Shown piece after piece: positions 1 through 7,327 of a stretch of 35,987 nt of DNA (positions are counted from its first letter, which is position 1; every line of letters starts with the position of its first letter). A program made the position numbers and the translations under genes. The notes beneath the pieces were generated by a model that saw nothing but the letters and a program-made list of their open reading frames with translations, was not told the origin of the DNA and made no database searches. Source of the DNA: a cf. Phormidesmis sp. LEGE 11477 (lineage in GTDB: Bacteria > Cyanobacteriota > Cyanobacteriia > Phormidesmidales > Phormidesmidaceae); contig NZ_JADEXO010000060.1 in assembly GCF_015207105.1 (NCBI RefSeq), forward strand, positions 1 through 35,987. Direction: 5' to 3'.

Positions 1-2
1 AA

Positions 3-107
3 GATAGCCAACAACAAGTACAACAGTTGATGATGCTCAATCGGGGGAAAATTGAATATTATCTGAGGGGGCAGAAAGCTATGATGGCCGTCCTACAAAC
101 CTTGTAG
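3..107 (+). CDS. C-terminal end of an unidentified protein (partial)
   Basis: One frame is open from the left window edge to a TAG at 105-107, giving about 34 residues that begin Gln-rich (DSQQQVQQLMM) and end GQKAMMAVLQTL. It could be the tail of a gene that starts outside the window. The other two forward frames close early. The peptide is too short to assign a family, and it may be a chance open frame. Confidence 0.3.
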   Translation, partial: DSQQQVQQLMMLNRGKIEYYLRGQKAMMAVLQTL

Positions 108-115
108 CCTTTGTG

Positions 116-970
116 TCACCCCCTTAGGAGAAAGCCATACTTTTTTGGAGGATTTCTTTTATATTGGTCCACTAAATCTTGAAGTACTTCAGGATGGTTA
201 AGAAGAATATGCTTCAACTCACGCTTCGTGATTCTTCTTCTTTTTCCTGCCTCATCCTTCCAAGAATCGCCAATGATTTCATTTACGCGATTACGTAAAT
301 CTTCGTTATGAGCGCAAGCTCTATCAATATCATCCCAACCATTTGCTATGGGGAGATCATTTAGAATTTCACAAGGAATCAACACTGTAGGGCGGTTATT
401 GCCAGGAATAGCTGGCAGGAGAAATTTTGTTCTGCGCGCTTTCACTTGACAAGTATTTAAATTAAGTTTTTTGGCAACTCGCTCTGAGTAGTTTAATAAG
501 TCTATGAGGATTATATGAATCGCCATATCGCTGATTCGATCAGCACCAATATTTTCTTCAATAAGTCCAACCAGTTCAAAAATGACTGGGTCGGTTATGC
601 CTGCTTGTATAATTTCCCATGCCGTATTTGTTAGATTAAGTGCAATTCCTGATCCGATACCGCTACCTGAAGTACCCTCTGTTGAGTAACCTAAAGACAC
701 GAATGGCAGTTCTGGAAATATTAATTGTTTGTGAGCAGCACGAAAAAACCTATCACCAGAATGTTTTGTTGCCTTCAAAAGATGAACGATTTTCGTAAAG
801 TGGGTCTTGAAATTGAGATATGAGTTCTCAAGCTCCGGTACTTTCGTACTTTCAAGCAGATGTGGATCAACATAAAATTTTGAGTCAAGATCTATAAATC
901 CATTAAACACGCCCTCTTGTTTTAGAGCTTCCTCATAAACCCCAAAAACCTCACTTATTTTTTCAGGCAT
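116..970 (-). CDS. Unrecognised 284-aa soluble protein
   Basis: I do not recognise this protein with confidence. It has no signal peptide or membrane segment. Visible landmarks are an N-terminal stretch FIDLDSKFYVDPHLLE (about residues 25-40), a Gly/Ser-rich loop TSGSGIGSGIAL (about 99-110) that could bind a phosphate, an acidic EENIGADRISDM segment near 137-148, and a basic C-terminal part ending in NPPKKYGFLLRG. The reading frame stops abruptly after that Lys/Pro stretch, so the C-terminus may be shortened. It is AT-richer than most genes in the window, has no operon partner, and lies beside two toxin-antitoxin pairs and gene debris. A defence or mobile-element role is only a guess from this setting. 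Confidence 0.6.
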   Translation of the reverse strand: MPEKISEVFGVYEEALKQEGVFNGFIDLDSKFYVDPHLLESTKVPELENSYLNFKTHFTKIVHLLKATKHSGDRFFRAAHKQLIFPELPFVSLGYSTEGTSGSGIGSGIALNLTNTAWEIIQAGITDPVIFELVGLIEENIGADRISDMAIHIILIDLLNYSERVAKKLNLNTCQVKARRTKFLLPAIPGNNRPTVLIPCEILNDLPIANGWDDIDRACAHNEDLRNRVNEIIGDSWKDEAGKRRRITKRELKHILLNHPEVLQDLVDQYKRNPPKKYGFLLRG

Positions 971-1283
971 AAAACTTCTACCAGTACTGCCAATAGTTTA
1001 GCGCTCTAAGTTAAAGGCAGTATAAATATCCTAATACTGACTTTTCAGTCAATCACTAATGTTATCGGAGCAATAAGCCTGACCCGTACTTGAGGTGACT
1101 TAACTCTATATCCAGTGTCAGCGTTGACACATAAGATCCATATTTCCAGACATTATCCGTTACTTTTAAGTAGTAATATCCTCATCTACAGAACTTATAG
1201 GCAACTTTTGACGTATGATTCCAGGAATCCAGGGTGTTAACTGTCGCAGCTTCTGTCTGACCTACTCAGAGCCTTTCCCTTGG
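971..1283. other. Intergenic, no gene seen
   Basis: No convincing open frame, RNA gene or Zur box was found between the start of the 284-aa gene and the first flavoprotein remnant. The sequence is AT-rich and should contain the promoter of the minus-strand gene that ends at 116, but I cannot place one. Confidence 0.5.
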
Positions 1284-1545
1284 GTCGCTTCCCAAACAGA
1301 TTTGTCCTGTAACGTTGTGGTGTAACTACTCAGGCTCTATATATAGTTTTCAACAATGCTAAAAGCGCTACCAGTAGTGGTTAGATGTCTGATTGTTCTA
1401 AATAAAACTACAGAAATTCTCAATAGTCCTTAAATATCTCGACTTATTGAGAATTGTTTTTTCGGAAGAATTGGCTGAAACTTCGATATGACAGGCTTAG
1501 ACAGGTTTTCATGTACCCCCTGAGTAGTTACGTTGTGGTTTAATT
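1284..1545 (+). pseudogene. Remnant A of the flavoprotein gene (N-terminal end), split by a MITE
   Basis: Bases 1284-1321, joined across the inserted element to 1540 onward, read ASQTDLSCNVVV and then a stop. This matches the N-terminus of the intact flavoprotein at 4400 (FSQTDLSYDVVIV). The nucleotide match is also clear: a block around CCCAAACAGATTTGTCCT corresponds to CCCAAACGGATCTGTCCT at 4411-4428. Only about the first 13 codons are recognisable, and the rest of the gene is absent. It is a dead fragment, not an expressed gene. Confidence 0.75.
1322..1531. mobile_element. 210-bp IS66-type MITE with 8-bp target duplication
   Basis: The ends are a perfect 13-bp inverted repeat, GTAACTACTCAGG at 1322-1334 and CCTGAGTAGTTAC at 1519-1531. 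An exact 8-bp direct repeat GTTGTGGT flanks them at 1314-1321 and 1532-1539. Ends beginning GTAA with 8-bp duplications are the hallmark of the IS66 family. The 210 bp have no coding capacity, so this would be a non-autonomous derivative moved by a transposase encoded elsewhere. Inside is an 11-bp perfect hairpin (1415-1425 with 1445-1455) followed by a run of T, resembling an intrinsic terminator. The target is flavoprotein remnant A. Confidence 0.82.
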
Positions 1546-1607
1546 AGATAGTGTTGGCCTGCGCCATACCGTTGAGTCGCGGTGATGAATTCTAGTGAAG
1601 CTTCCCA

Positions 1608-1629
1608 AGCAAGGCACAGATGCCTTGCT
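1608..1629 (-). terminator. Hairpin downstream of vapC
   Basis: A perfect 9-bp stem (AGCAAGGCA at 1608-1616, TGCCTTGCT at 1621-1629) with a 4-base loop lies 15 bp beyond the vapC stop codon. There is no obvious U-tract on the minus strand, so it may protect the 3' end or end transcription weakly. Confidence 0.45.
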
Positions 1630-1643
1630 AGCCACTTAGCTCA

Positions 1644-2027
1644 TCACCATATCGGGTCAATGGCATAGGCATTAAAGGCGGAATCGGCAGTAATGATGAA
1701 CAAAGAGCAATTCATCGCTTGAGAAACCAAGATGCGATCAAAGGGATCACGATGGTGAAGGGGAAGACGTAGATAAGTTTCGGTATCTGCGAATGTAACT
1801 GGCAAAATTTCAATAGAAAGCCTCGAAAGTAACGCTTCTAGCTCATGAAATGAGTTATCTAGAGTGAGTTTACCCAGCCCCATTTTGATTGAGATTTCCC
1901 AAAGGCTAGCGATGCTGAAATAAAGGCTTTGACTAGGATCTTCTAGAATGCCTGCGGCCTTTGGGCTAAGCTGATCGCTCGCCTGAATGTACCAGAGAAA
2001 AGCATAGGTATCTATCAGGAACTTCAT
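1644..2027 (-). CDS. vapC: VapC-type PIN-domain toxin
   Basis: This 127-aa protein has the PIN-domain RNase layout. The first acidic residue is in FLIDTYAFLW (Asp6), the conserved Glu in SLWEISIK (about 44), an Asp pair in HHRDPFDRILVSQA (about 93-97), and the last acidic site in ITADSAF (about 114-116). These residues bind Mg2+ in VapC toxins, which cleave tRNA or rRNA. The length is typical. The start is fixed by the stop of the upstream antitoxin, since TGA and ATG are directly adjacent (2028/2027), which implies translational coupling. The usual DTHAFLW motif reads DTYAFLW here; otherwise the active site looks intact. The RNA target is unknown. Confidence 0.88.
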   Translation of the reverse strand: MKFLIDTYAFLWYIQASDQLSPKAAGILEDPSQSLYFSIASLWEISIKMGLGKLTLDNSFHELEALLSRLSIEILPVTFADTETYLRLPLHHRDPFDRILVSQAMNCSLFIITADSAFNAYAIDPIW

Positions 2028-2267
2028 TCACATATACGCTTGAAAGTCATCTAGAGGCGCATCAAAGTCATCGGTAATCCAGATTTTGTCTTTCCAAATG
2101 CCTAACCCACCTCGCTTGTTTGATAGTGTTTCTGATACTGACTCAAGCTGAATTGAGTCCTGCTGGTTAGTTCGGTTGACTAAAAATTCTGTATACAGGA
2201 ACACTGCCTGCTGCATAGCTTTAGGCAACTTTTTAAGGTTATTTAGGATGGATGATTCGAGAGTCAT
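2028..2267 (-). CDS. vapB: VapB-like antitoxin (DUF2281 type)
   Basis: A 79-aa protein encoded immediately upstream of the PIN toxin. The N-terminal half (ILNNLKKLPKAMQQAVFLYTEFLV) resembles the helical DUF2281 region of cyanobacterial antitoxins. The C-terminal half (GLGIWKDKIWITDDFDAPLDDFQAYM) has the W/D-rich, disordered look of the segment that inserts into a PIN active site. A GGAG lies about 10 bases before the ATG. The pair probably represses its own promoter, but no operator is evident. The assignment rests on position and C-terminal pattern, because the family is divergent. Confidence 0.8.
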   Translation of the reverse strand: MTLESSILNNLKKLPKAMQQAVFLYTEFLVNRTNQQDSIQLESVSETLSNKRGGLGIWKDKIWITDDFDAPLDDFQAYM

Positions 2268-2298
2268 AAGGAGGGATCTCCATTGCTATCTACTTAAG

Positions 2299-2409
2299 TT
2301 TAAGCGGTTCCCAGAGATGAGCTTCATCACCTCGTCATTTCCCAGTCATGGATTTGAATTGCTTGACCTGAATGCAGTGACCATGAAGACCTCTTCTGCG
2401 ATCGCGTTT
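2299..2409 (+). pseudogene. Remnant B of the flavoprotein gene (codons about 49-85)
   Basis: The frame through 2317 reads FKRFPEMSFITSSFPSHGF, matching FSRWPEEMHLITPSFPSHGF of the intact protein, and continues ELLDLNAVTMKTSSAIAF against GLLDLNAVTLKTSPAVAF. About 37 residues align with a one-residue gap, and the similarity stops at about 2410. No start, FAD motif or remainder of the gene is present, so it is a fragment. It is closer to remnant C than to the intact gene (shared TGAATGCAGTGACCATGAAG). Confidence 0.8.
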
Positions 2410-2471
2410 TCAATACTGTTGGCCTAGTCATGACGCTGGTTATAGCTCGTGCAGAATATCCCTTTAGCTGA

Positions 2472-2870
2472 TTACGATGGAATAAAGACACGTCTTGCGC
2501 CGCAATAGCTATCGAGACTGAGGGCAATTTCAACTAGGCTTTCGACGCATCTCCCTCGGTATTCGGGATCGCTGAGTAGTCGATCAGCGTTGCCAATAGT
2601 GACAACAGGCAACGATTCCGCTACGTTTTCCTCTCGCATTACTTGTTCTAGCGAGTCTTTGCCCTTCATACTTCGATTGGCTGTGAGCAGAACCATTTGA
2701 TTTTTCTGAGCCAAACACCAAACTACCCTATCATCACTGTCAGTCGGTAAATCTAGTTCATCGAATGTGACGAACTGGATGGGTACGATATCAAGCCAAC
2801 CCTGACTAGCGATCGCACCGAAGAAAACTAAAGCATGACCTTTAAGATTGTGGTCGATTAGACAAATCAT
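2472..2870 (-). CDS. PIN-like toxin of a DUF433/DUF5615-type pair
   Basis: This 132-aa protein begins ICLIDHNLKGHA, the Asp-containing start of PIN-like (DUF5615/Mut7-C-like) proteins. It continues with TDSDDRVVWCLAQKN (about 43-57) and VLLTANRSM (about 60-68), where the family normally has a TxD motif; here Asp is replaced by Asn65. It would be an Mg2+-dependent ribonuclease toxin if the substitution is tolerated. The ATG overlaps the stop of the upstream DUF433 gene by 4 bases (ATGA), so the two are translated together. Family membership is inferred from the N-terminal motif and the partner gene. Confidence 0.7.
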   Translation of the reverse strand: MICLIDHNLKGHALVFFGAIASQGWLDIVPIQFVTFDELDLPTDSDDRVVWCLAQKNQMVLLTANRSMKGKDSLEQVMREENVAESLPVVTIGNADRLLSDPEYRGRCVESLVEIALSLDSYCGARRVFIPS

Positions 2871-3244
2871 ACTGCTGACTGACGCTTGGCTTTAGCTGCC
2901 TGCAGTCTTTCCCAGGCATCTTCAGTTCCTGGCTTGGGGGGCTGTAAAGCAATTTGAGTAATTCGTTCACGGTTCTGTTCTTCGTAGTACTGCCGAAGTT
3001 CTTCAGCCTCTCGGATAACCTGTTTATATTCAGCTTCTACTTCAGCAGTGTTGGTCTCAATGTACGCTAGAGCAGCGTTGATTTGATCCTCTGTCAGCTC
3101 GAATAACCCCTGGATAAACTTAGACGGGTATCCAGCTAAAACGTAGTCCATTACATCGTAGAGAGTGATGCGGGTGCTTGCAATTGTTAGCCCTCTCTCT
3201 GTGCGGACAATCGCTGATTGATGAGCAGGGCTGGGGGTCACCAT
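2867..3244 (-). CDS. DUF433-family antitoxin
   Basis: A 125-aa protein with the DUF433 helix-turn-helix-like domain in its first 75 residues. The diagnostic pattern runs IVRTERGLTIASTRITLYDVMDYV, then GYPSKFIQGLFELTEDQINAALAYI. This is followed by a long charged helix rich in Glu, Gln and Arg (about 80-110) that probably dimerises or binds the toxin. DUF433 proteins are paired with PIN-like DUF5615 proteins, which fits the downstream gene. The domain suggests DNA binding and autoregulation. The start ATG at 3242-3244 follows no strong ribosome-binding site. Confidence 0.78.
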   Translation of the reverse strand: MVTPSPAHQSAIVRTERGLTIASTRITLYDVMDYVLAGYPSKFIQGLFELTEDQINAALAYIETNTAEVEAEYKQVIREAEELRQYYEEQNRERITQIALQPPKPGTEDAWERLQAAKAKRQSAV

Positions 3245-3341
3245 GGCATTACTTTCTCAAATCCGCTTTTATAGTAGCTCAAACGCATATAAATCAAATG
3301 TTTGACCACTCAATTAGTCAGCTATCTAGCACGTCTATAGG

Positions 3342-3410
3342 TTTGAACTGTCCGACATGAATGCAGTGACCATGAAGACCTCTTCTACGATCGCCTTTCG
3401 CTGCGAGCAC
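3342..3410 (+). pseudogene. Remnant C of the flavoprotein gene (codons about 67-89)
   Basis: The in-frame translation FELSDMNAVTMKTSSTIAFRCEH matches FGLLDLNAVTLKTSPAVAFRREH of the intact flavoprotein. The nucleotide match to remnant B is nearly perfect over about 35 bases (3357-3391 with 2368-2402). No further homology is visible on either side. It is a third, overlapping fragment of the same family, so B and C are duplicates rather than two halves of one gene. Confidence 0.78.
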
Positions 3411-3522
3411 AGCAGCAGCACGCATTCTAGTCTATGTTGAGGCAGACGTTTAACGACGTTGCTGAATGGTCAGCCAACGCCGAACGCGATCGCACTCAAG
3501 ATATTTCGCCCCATTCTCTCTT

Positions 3523-4281
3523 ATGTCTCCACCGACTTGCCATATCAAAATCATCAATAGCAACACATGCCAGGCCATGACGACCAATATCAATGCCTCG
3601 GCCCAAAGCGCTAAATTTCCGGGTACTGAGATTGTGACGGTGCAGCCCCAGCGCGGCCCTGAATCTGTTGAAAGTTTTTATGATGAATATTTGGCCATTC
3701 CCGGCATTTTAGAACAGATTATTCTGGATCGTGATTCTGATGCCTTTATTCTGGCCTGTTGGGGAGATCCAGGCATTGAGGCAGCCCGCGAGATTACGAC
3801 TAAGCCCGTTATCGGTATTTCTGAAGCCAGTCTGTATGTGGCCAATATGTTGGCAGCCAAGTGGAGTGTTGTAACGACGCTTCACCGAACACGGGACATG
3901 GTAGAAAAAACAATTGTCAAAACAGGTCTCACAGAACGTTGCGCCTCTGTCAGAACAACAAAGCTATCGGTGCTTGAGACAGAACAAGATCGAGCAAACA
4001 CTCTAGACGTATTGACTGAAGCTAGTCAGCTAGCGATTCAAGCAGATGGTGCTGAGGCTATTTGTTTGGGGTGCGCTGGCATGAGTGGCTTAGAACAAGA
4101 ATTAGAAAACCGTTTGGGCGTGCCAGTGATTGATGCTGTTGCAGCGGCGGTCAAAATGGCAGAATCTTTGGTGAGCCTAGGGAAAACTACTAGCAAGCAA
4201 CTGACCTATCGCTCACCAGAACGAAAGCAGATTAAAGGATATCCGTCCCATTATCAAGCTGAGAATTTTCCCCGATCATGA
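3523..4281 (+). CDS. Asp/Glu racemase-superfamily (hydantoin racemase-like) protein
   Basis: About 252 aa from ATG 3523. The opening HIKIINSNTCQAMT is the characteristic N-terminus of hydantoin and Asp/Glu racemases (IxxINxNT). Two cysteines sit at the expected catalytic positions: DAFILACWGDPG in the middle and ICLGCAGMSG in the C-terminal half. They would serve as the acid/base pair of a cofactor-independent racemase. An in-frame upstream start at 3466 would add 19 basic residues foreign to the family, so 3523 is preferred, although neither has a clear Shine-Dalgarno sequence. The C-terminal 25 residues are a polar tail. The substrate is unknown. It lies between flavoprotein debris and the Zur-box operon. 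Confidence 0.8.
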   Translation: MSPPTCHIKIINSNTCQAMTTNINASAQSAKFPGTEIVTVQPQRGPESVESFYDEYLAIPGILEQIILDRDSDAFILACWGDPGIEAAREITTKPVIGISEASLYVANMLAAKWSVVTTLHRTRDMVEKTIVKTGLTERCASVRTTKLSVLETEQDRANTLDVLTEASQLAIQADGAEAICLGCAGMSGLEQELENRLGVPVIDAVAAAVKMAESLVSLGKTTSKQLTYRSPERKQIKGYPSHYQAENFPRS

Positions 4282-4352
4282 GCGCGATGGGTCCAAATTC
4301 CTTATCGGTCTAACCCTCTAATCATGATCCGACAACCCCTAGACAAAAAGAT

Positions 4353-4367
4353 TGATAATGATTATCA
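4353..4367. promoter_or_regulatory. Zur box 1, upstream of flavoprotein/FeoB-like operon
   Basis: TGATAATGATTATCA is a perfect 7-1-7 palindrome and matches the cyanobacterial Zur consensus. It ends 32 bp before the GTG at 4400, a position suited to blocking RNA polymerase. Fur-family repressors share this geometry; Zur is preferred because the genes behind this and the sister boxes include COG0523 and zinc-free hemB. Confidence 0.85.
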
Positions 4368-4399
4368 TTCTTAAATTCTCGTCATTTAGGTAAACCAGA

Positions 4400-5524
4400 G
4401 TGAGCTTTTCCCAAACGGATCTGTCCTATGACGTTGTGATTGTCGGTGCGGGAGCCGCCGGTATCGGCTGTGGTGTCGTACTCAAAGAGCTGGGGCTAGA
4501 GCGCTTTACGATTCTGGAAAGACATCAGGTTGGAGCCTCCTTTAGCCGCTGGCCTGAGGAGATGCACCTGATTACGCCTTCATTTCCCAGCCATGGCTTT
4601 GGACTGCTCGATCTGAATGCGGTGACTTTGAAAACCTCACCGGCAGTTGCCTTTCGACGAGAGCACATCAGCGGTAAACAGTACGCCCTGTACCTGCAAA
4701 CCGTTGCCGATCACTTTGAGCTACCTATTCGGACTGGCGTGGATGTCCAGACCGTAGAGCCGCTGCCTCAGGGAGGCTTCAAGCTGCAGACTGCTGACAG
4801 AGTCATTCGCACTCGGTTTGTCATCTGGGCCGCTGGAGAGTACCAATATCCGCGTCTGCATCCCTTTTTAGGGGCAGAGCACTGCATCCACAACGCCCAG
4901 ATTCGATCGTGGGCAAAGCTGGAGGGTGACGAATTTATCATCATTGGGGGCTACGAAAGCGGTATAGACGCTGCTGCTAATCTCGTGGCGATGGGTAAGA
5001 AAGTGGGTGTGCTCGATCGCGATGGAGCCTGGGCTAATCCTGACACCGACCCTAGTGTTGCCCTTTCTCCCTACACGCTACAGCGATTGGAGTTTATCTA
5101 CCGCACCGGGCGTCTGGATATCGTCGGTGACGCTGATATTGAAGAAGTCAAATCCATCCCTGGTGGCTACGCGGTTTACAGCGAATATCACAAGTGGACG
5201 ACCGCCTATCCTCCCATTCTTTGCACCGGTTTTGACACCAGTTTGAAACAGATTGCGCCCCTCTTCGACTGGTCGAAGGGCTATGCCGCGCTGACCGAAG
5301 ACGACGAATCTACCCTCACCCCTGGTCTTTTTGTCTCTGGGCCTTCCGTGCGTCACGAGGATTTGATTTTTTGCTTTATCTACAAGTTTCGCCAGCGTTT
5401 TGCGGTGATCGCCCATGCGATCGCCCAGCGCCTCGATCTCGACCCTACCCCTCTCGATGCCTACCGCCAGGCTGGACTCTTCCTCGACGATCTCTCCTGC
5501 TGTAGCAACGATTGCATCTGCTAG
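4400..5524 (+). CDS. FAD/NAD(P)-binding oxidoreductase with Cys-rich tail
   Basis: 374 aa. An N-terminal Rossmann motif for FAD, VVIVGAGAAGIG (about 12-23), is followed by the family signature SFPSHGFGLLDLNAVT (61-76), an ATG-like WAAGEYQYP (143-151), and a second dinucleotide-binding motif EFIIIGGYESGIDAA (about 178-192). This is the layout of flavin-containing monooxygenase/thioredoxin-reductase-like proteins. The last nine residues, SCCSNDCIC, carry four cysteines, an unusual terminal cluster that could bind metal or exchange disulfides. It starts at GTG 4400 behind Zur box 1 and is 33 bp from the FeoB-like gene, so the two are likely one operon induced by metal shortage. The substrate is unknown; an electron-transfer or metal-reduction role is inference. 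Confidence 0.8.
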   Translation: MSFSQTDLSYDVVIVGAGAAGIGCGVVLKELGLERFTILERHQVGASFSRWPEEMHLITPSFPSHGFGLLDLNAVTLKTSPAVAFRREHISGKQYALYLQTVADHFELPIRTGVDVQTVEPLPQGGFKLQTADRVIRTRFVIWAAGEYQYPRLHPFLGAEHCIHNAQIRSWAKLEGDEFIIIGGYESGIDAAANLVAMGKKVGVLDRDGAWANPDTDPSVALSPYTLQRLEFIYRTGRLDIVGDADIEEVKSIPGGYAVYSEYHKWTTAYPPILCTGFDTSLKQIAPLFDWSKGYAALTEDDESTLTPGLFVSGPSVRHEDLIFCFIYKFRQRFAVIAHAIAQRLDLDPTPLDAYRQAGLFLDDLSCCSNDCIC

Positions 5525-5555
5525 TGAGGTTCAGAAATTAGTGAGGCTCAGAATG
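5522..5555 (+). repeat. 17-bp tandem duplication spanning the flavoprotein stop
   Basis: Two 17-bp copies (5522-5538 and 5539-5555) differ at three positions. The first begins with the TAG of the flavoprotein gene, and the second ends just before the FeoB-like start. It fills the whole spacer between the two genes. Confidence 0.7.
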
Positions 5556-5557
5556 TC

Positions 5558-7228
5558 ATGGCTCGACCCAATCAGCGCACTTGCACCCAGCGCACACCCC
5601 AGCGCACTATTGTTCTCATCGGTAAAGAGAGTACCGGCAAATCTGCCTTAGCGGCGGCCCTCACCGGTCAATGTCCCACCAGTACTAACATTCAAGGTTC
5701 AACAATTGCTTGCGATCGCTATCAGACAGAAGACAATCTCCTAATCGATACCCCAGGCATTCTCTTTCGTTCCGACACCGCCACCACCCGAGCAGCCCTA
5801 GCCCAACTCCAGGCTCATGACACCGCTCATGACATCATCGTGCTGTTGGTCAAAGCGACCCATATCGATGATGACTTGGCCGACTTGTTGCCGTTAGTTG
5901 CCGGGAAGCAAGGGGTGGTGGTGGCTACCTTTTGGGATAAAGTCAGGGTTTCTGAGCTTGCTCAGCAGATCGTGAGCCGTTGGGAACATGCTGCCCAGGT
6001 GGGGTTTATTCCTGTGGATGCTCGCCATCTAAGCTCGGATCAGCGCCAACAGATTCTAGGGGCGTTCCAGACGCCGACTGTTTTTCCAACAAAGTGGCGT
6101 CCGATTCTGGCAGGACAGTGCATTGAACCTCATCCCACCTGGCTAGAACATCCGCGCTGGGGCTGGTTGTTGGCTGTGCTGTTGTTGTTGTTGCCTGCTG
6201 CCTTTGCTGTTGGTGTGGCCAATGGTGTGGCCGGAGTGCTAGATCCCCTTGTACAGGCTGGATTAGCTCCTCTAATCGCGGTTCTGTCCCAGACGCCATC
6301 GCTGCTGCGAGAGATTTTGATTGGCCGCTATGGCCTAGTCACTATGGGACCGCTGTTGTTTGTCTGGGCAGTGCCCACGGTGGTTTTGTACGCTCTGCTT
6401 TTGGGCGCTTACAAGGCAAGTGGATTGGTGGAACGCATTACCGTAGCGCTAGATCCACTCCTCAGACCTTTTGGTCTATCCGGGCGAGATTTGGTGCGGG
6501 TGATTATGGGGTTTGGCTGCAATGTGCCCGCTGTGATCAGTACTCGGGCCTGTTCTAGCTGTTCTCGGCATACCTGTGTGAGTGCGATCGCCTTTGGCTC
6601 TGCCTGTTCCTATCAGTTTGGAGCCACTCTAGGGGTTTTCAGCGCGGCCAATTTGCCGGGGTTAGTGGTGCCCTATCTGGGCTATTTAACTCTAACCACC
6701 TTGATCTACACCCGCCTGATTTCGCCCAAAGCCGCCCGCTCGGTCCACAATACCTTGATGATCGAACGGCGCACCTTTTTAGAAATTCCCCACTGGTCTA
6801 CTATCTGGCGCGAAACCCAAGGTACCCTTCACCAGTTTTTGACCAATGCGATTCCTATCTTTTTAGTCATTACGGTGACTGCCTCGGTACTAGATTGGTT
6901 CGGCCTCATCACCGCTCTAGCAGCATGGATTAACCCTCTGATGGGGCTGTTTGGTCTACCCCCAGAAGCGGCTATCCCGGTCATTCTGGCCTCAATTCGC
7001 AAAGACGGACTGCTACTTTTTGCCGAACCAGACACCTTAGCCGTACTCACGCCTCTGCAAGTTTTGACGGGTGTGTACCTAGCCGGGGTGTTGCTGCCCT
7101 GCCTGGTCACCGCCCTCACCATCGCCCGCGAACAGTCGGTGAGATTTGCGGTGGGATTGATGGTCAGACAGGCGATCGCCGCGATCACGTTTTCAATGCT
7201 ATTGGCCTGGGGCGGACACTGGCTGTAA
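5558..7228 (+). CDS. Atypical FeoB-like G-protein-linked membrane transporter
   Basis: 556 aa. The N-terminal G domain (about 17-170) has a P-loop GKESTGKS (22-29) and DTPG (64-67), but the G4 NKxD motif is degenerate (ATFWDK, 123-128). The membrane half has about eight hydrophobic segments from residue 203 and the FeoB Gate hallmark GFGCNVPAV (318-326). Canonical FeoB follows this with an acidic/charged stretch, but here it reads TRACSSCSRHTC and then GSACSYQ, giving Cys321, 332, 335, 340 and 350 plus His338. Classical FeoB is about 770 aa, so this is a compact form. Coupling to a Zur-box operon suggests zinc or another divalent metal rather than ferrous iron; that is inference. It probably sits in the plasma membrane. 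Confidence 0.82.
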   Translation: MARPNQRTCTQRTPQRTIVLIGKESTGKSALAAALTGQCPTSTNIQGSTIACDRYQTEDNLLIDTPGILFRSDTATTRAALAQLQAHDTAHDIIVLLVKATHIDDDLADLLPLVAGKQGVVVATFWDKVRVSELAQQIVSRWEHAAQVGFIPVDARHLSSDQRQQILGAFQTPTVFPTKWRPILAGQCIEPHPTWLEHPRWGWLLAVLLLLLPAAFAVGVANGVAGVLDPLVQAGLAPLIAVLSQTPSLLREILIGRYGLVTMGPLLFVWAVPTVVLYALLLGAYKASGLVERITVALDPLLRPFGLSGRDLVRVIMGFGCNVPAVISTRACSSCSRHTCVSAIAFGSACSYQFGATLGVFSAANLPGLVVPYLGYLTLTTLIYTRLISPKAARSVHNTLMIERRTFLEIPHWSTIWRETQGTLHQFLTNAIPIFLVITVTASVLDWFGLITALAAWINPLMGLFGLPPEAAIPVILASIRKDGLLLFAEPDTLAVLTPLQVLTGVYLAGVLLPCLVTALTIAREQSVRFAVGLMVRQAIAAITFSMLLAWGGHWL

Positions 7229-7288
7229 CCATCTCTCACAACCCAGGATGTTGCGCTCTTGATACTGCATTTCACCATGCTTATTATA

Positions 7289-7303
7289 TGATAACGATTA
7301 TCA
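7289..7303. promoter_or_regulatory. Zur box 2, upstream of COG0523/WD40 operon
   Basis: TGATAACGATTATCA matches the 7-1-7 consensus with one arm mismatch. It ends 24 bp before the ATG at 7328. The AT-rich TTATTATATGATAA around it could include a -10 element that the repressor would cover. Confidence 0.85.
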
Positions 7304-7327
7304 TACTCAAATTGCCGGGATAGTCCT

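Noticed and set aside
2327-2533. 68-aa minus-strand open frame next to the PIN-like toxin
   Set aside because: It overlaps remnant B and the toxin 3' end, and its sequence is the antisense of the flavoprotein fragment.
3466-3522. Upstream start for the racemase-like protein
   Set aside because: It would add a basic 19-residue stretch not expected in the family, which normally begins directly with the IxxINxNT strand.
5078-5416. 112-aa minus-strand open frame inside the flavoprotein gene
   Set aside because: It lies antisense to a clear coding gene, has no family-like features, and follows from the codon pattern of the plus strand.
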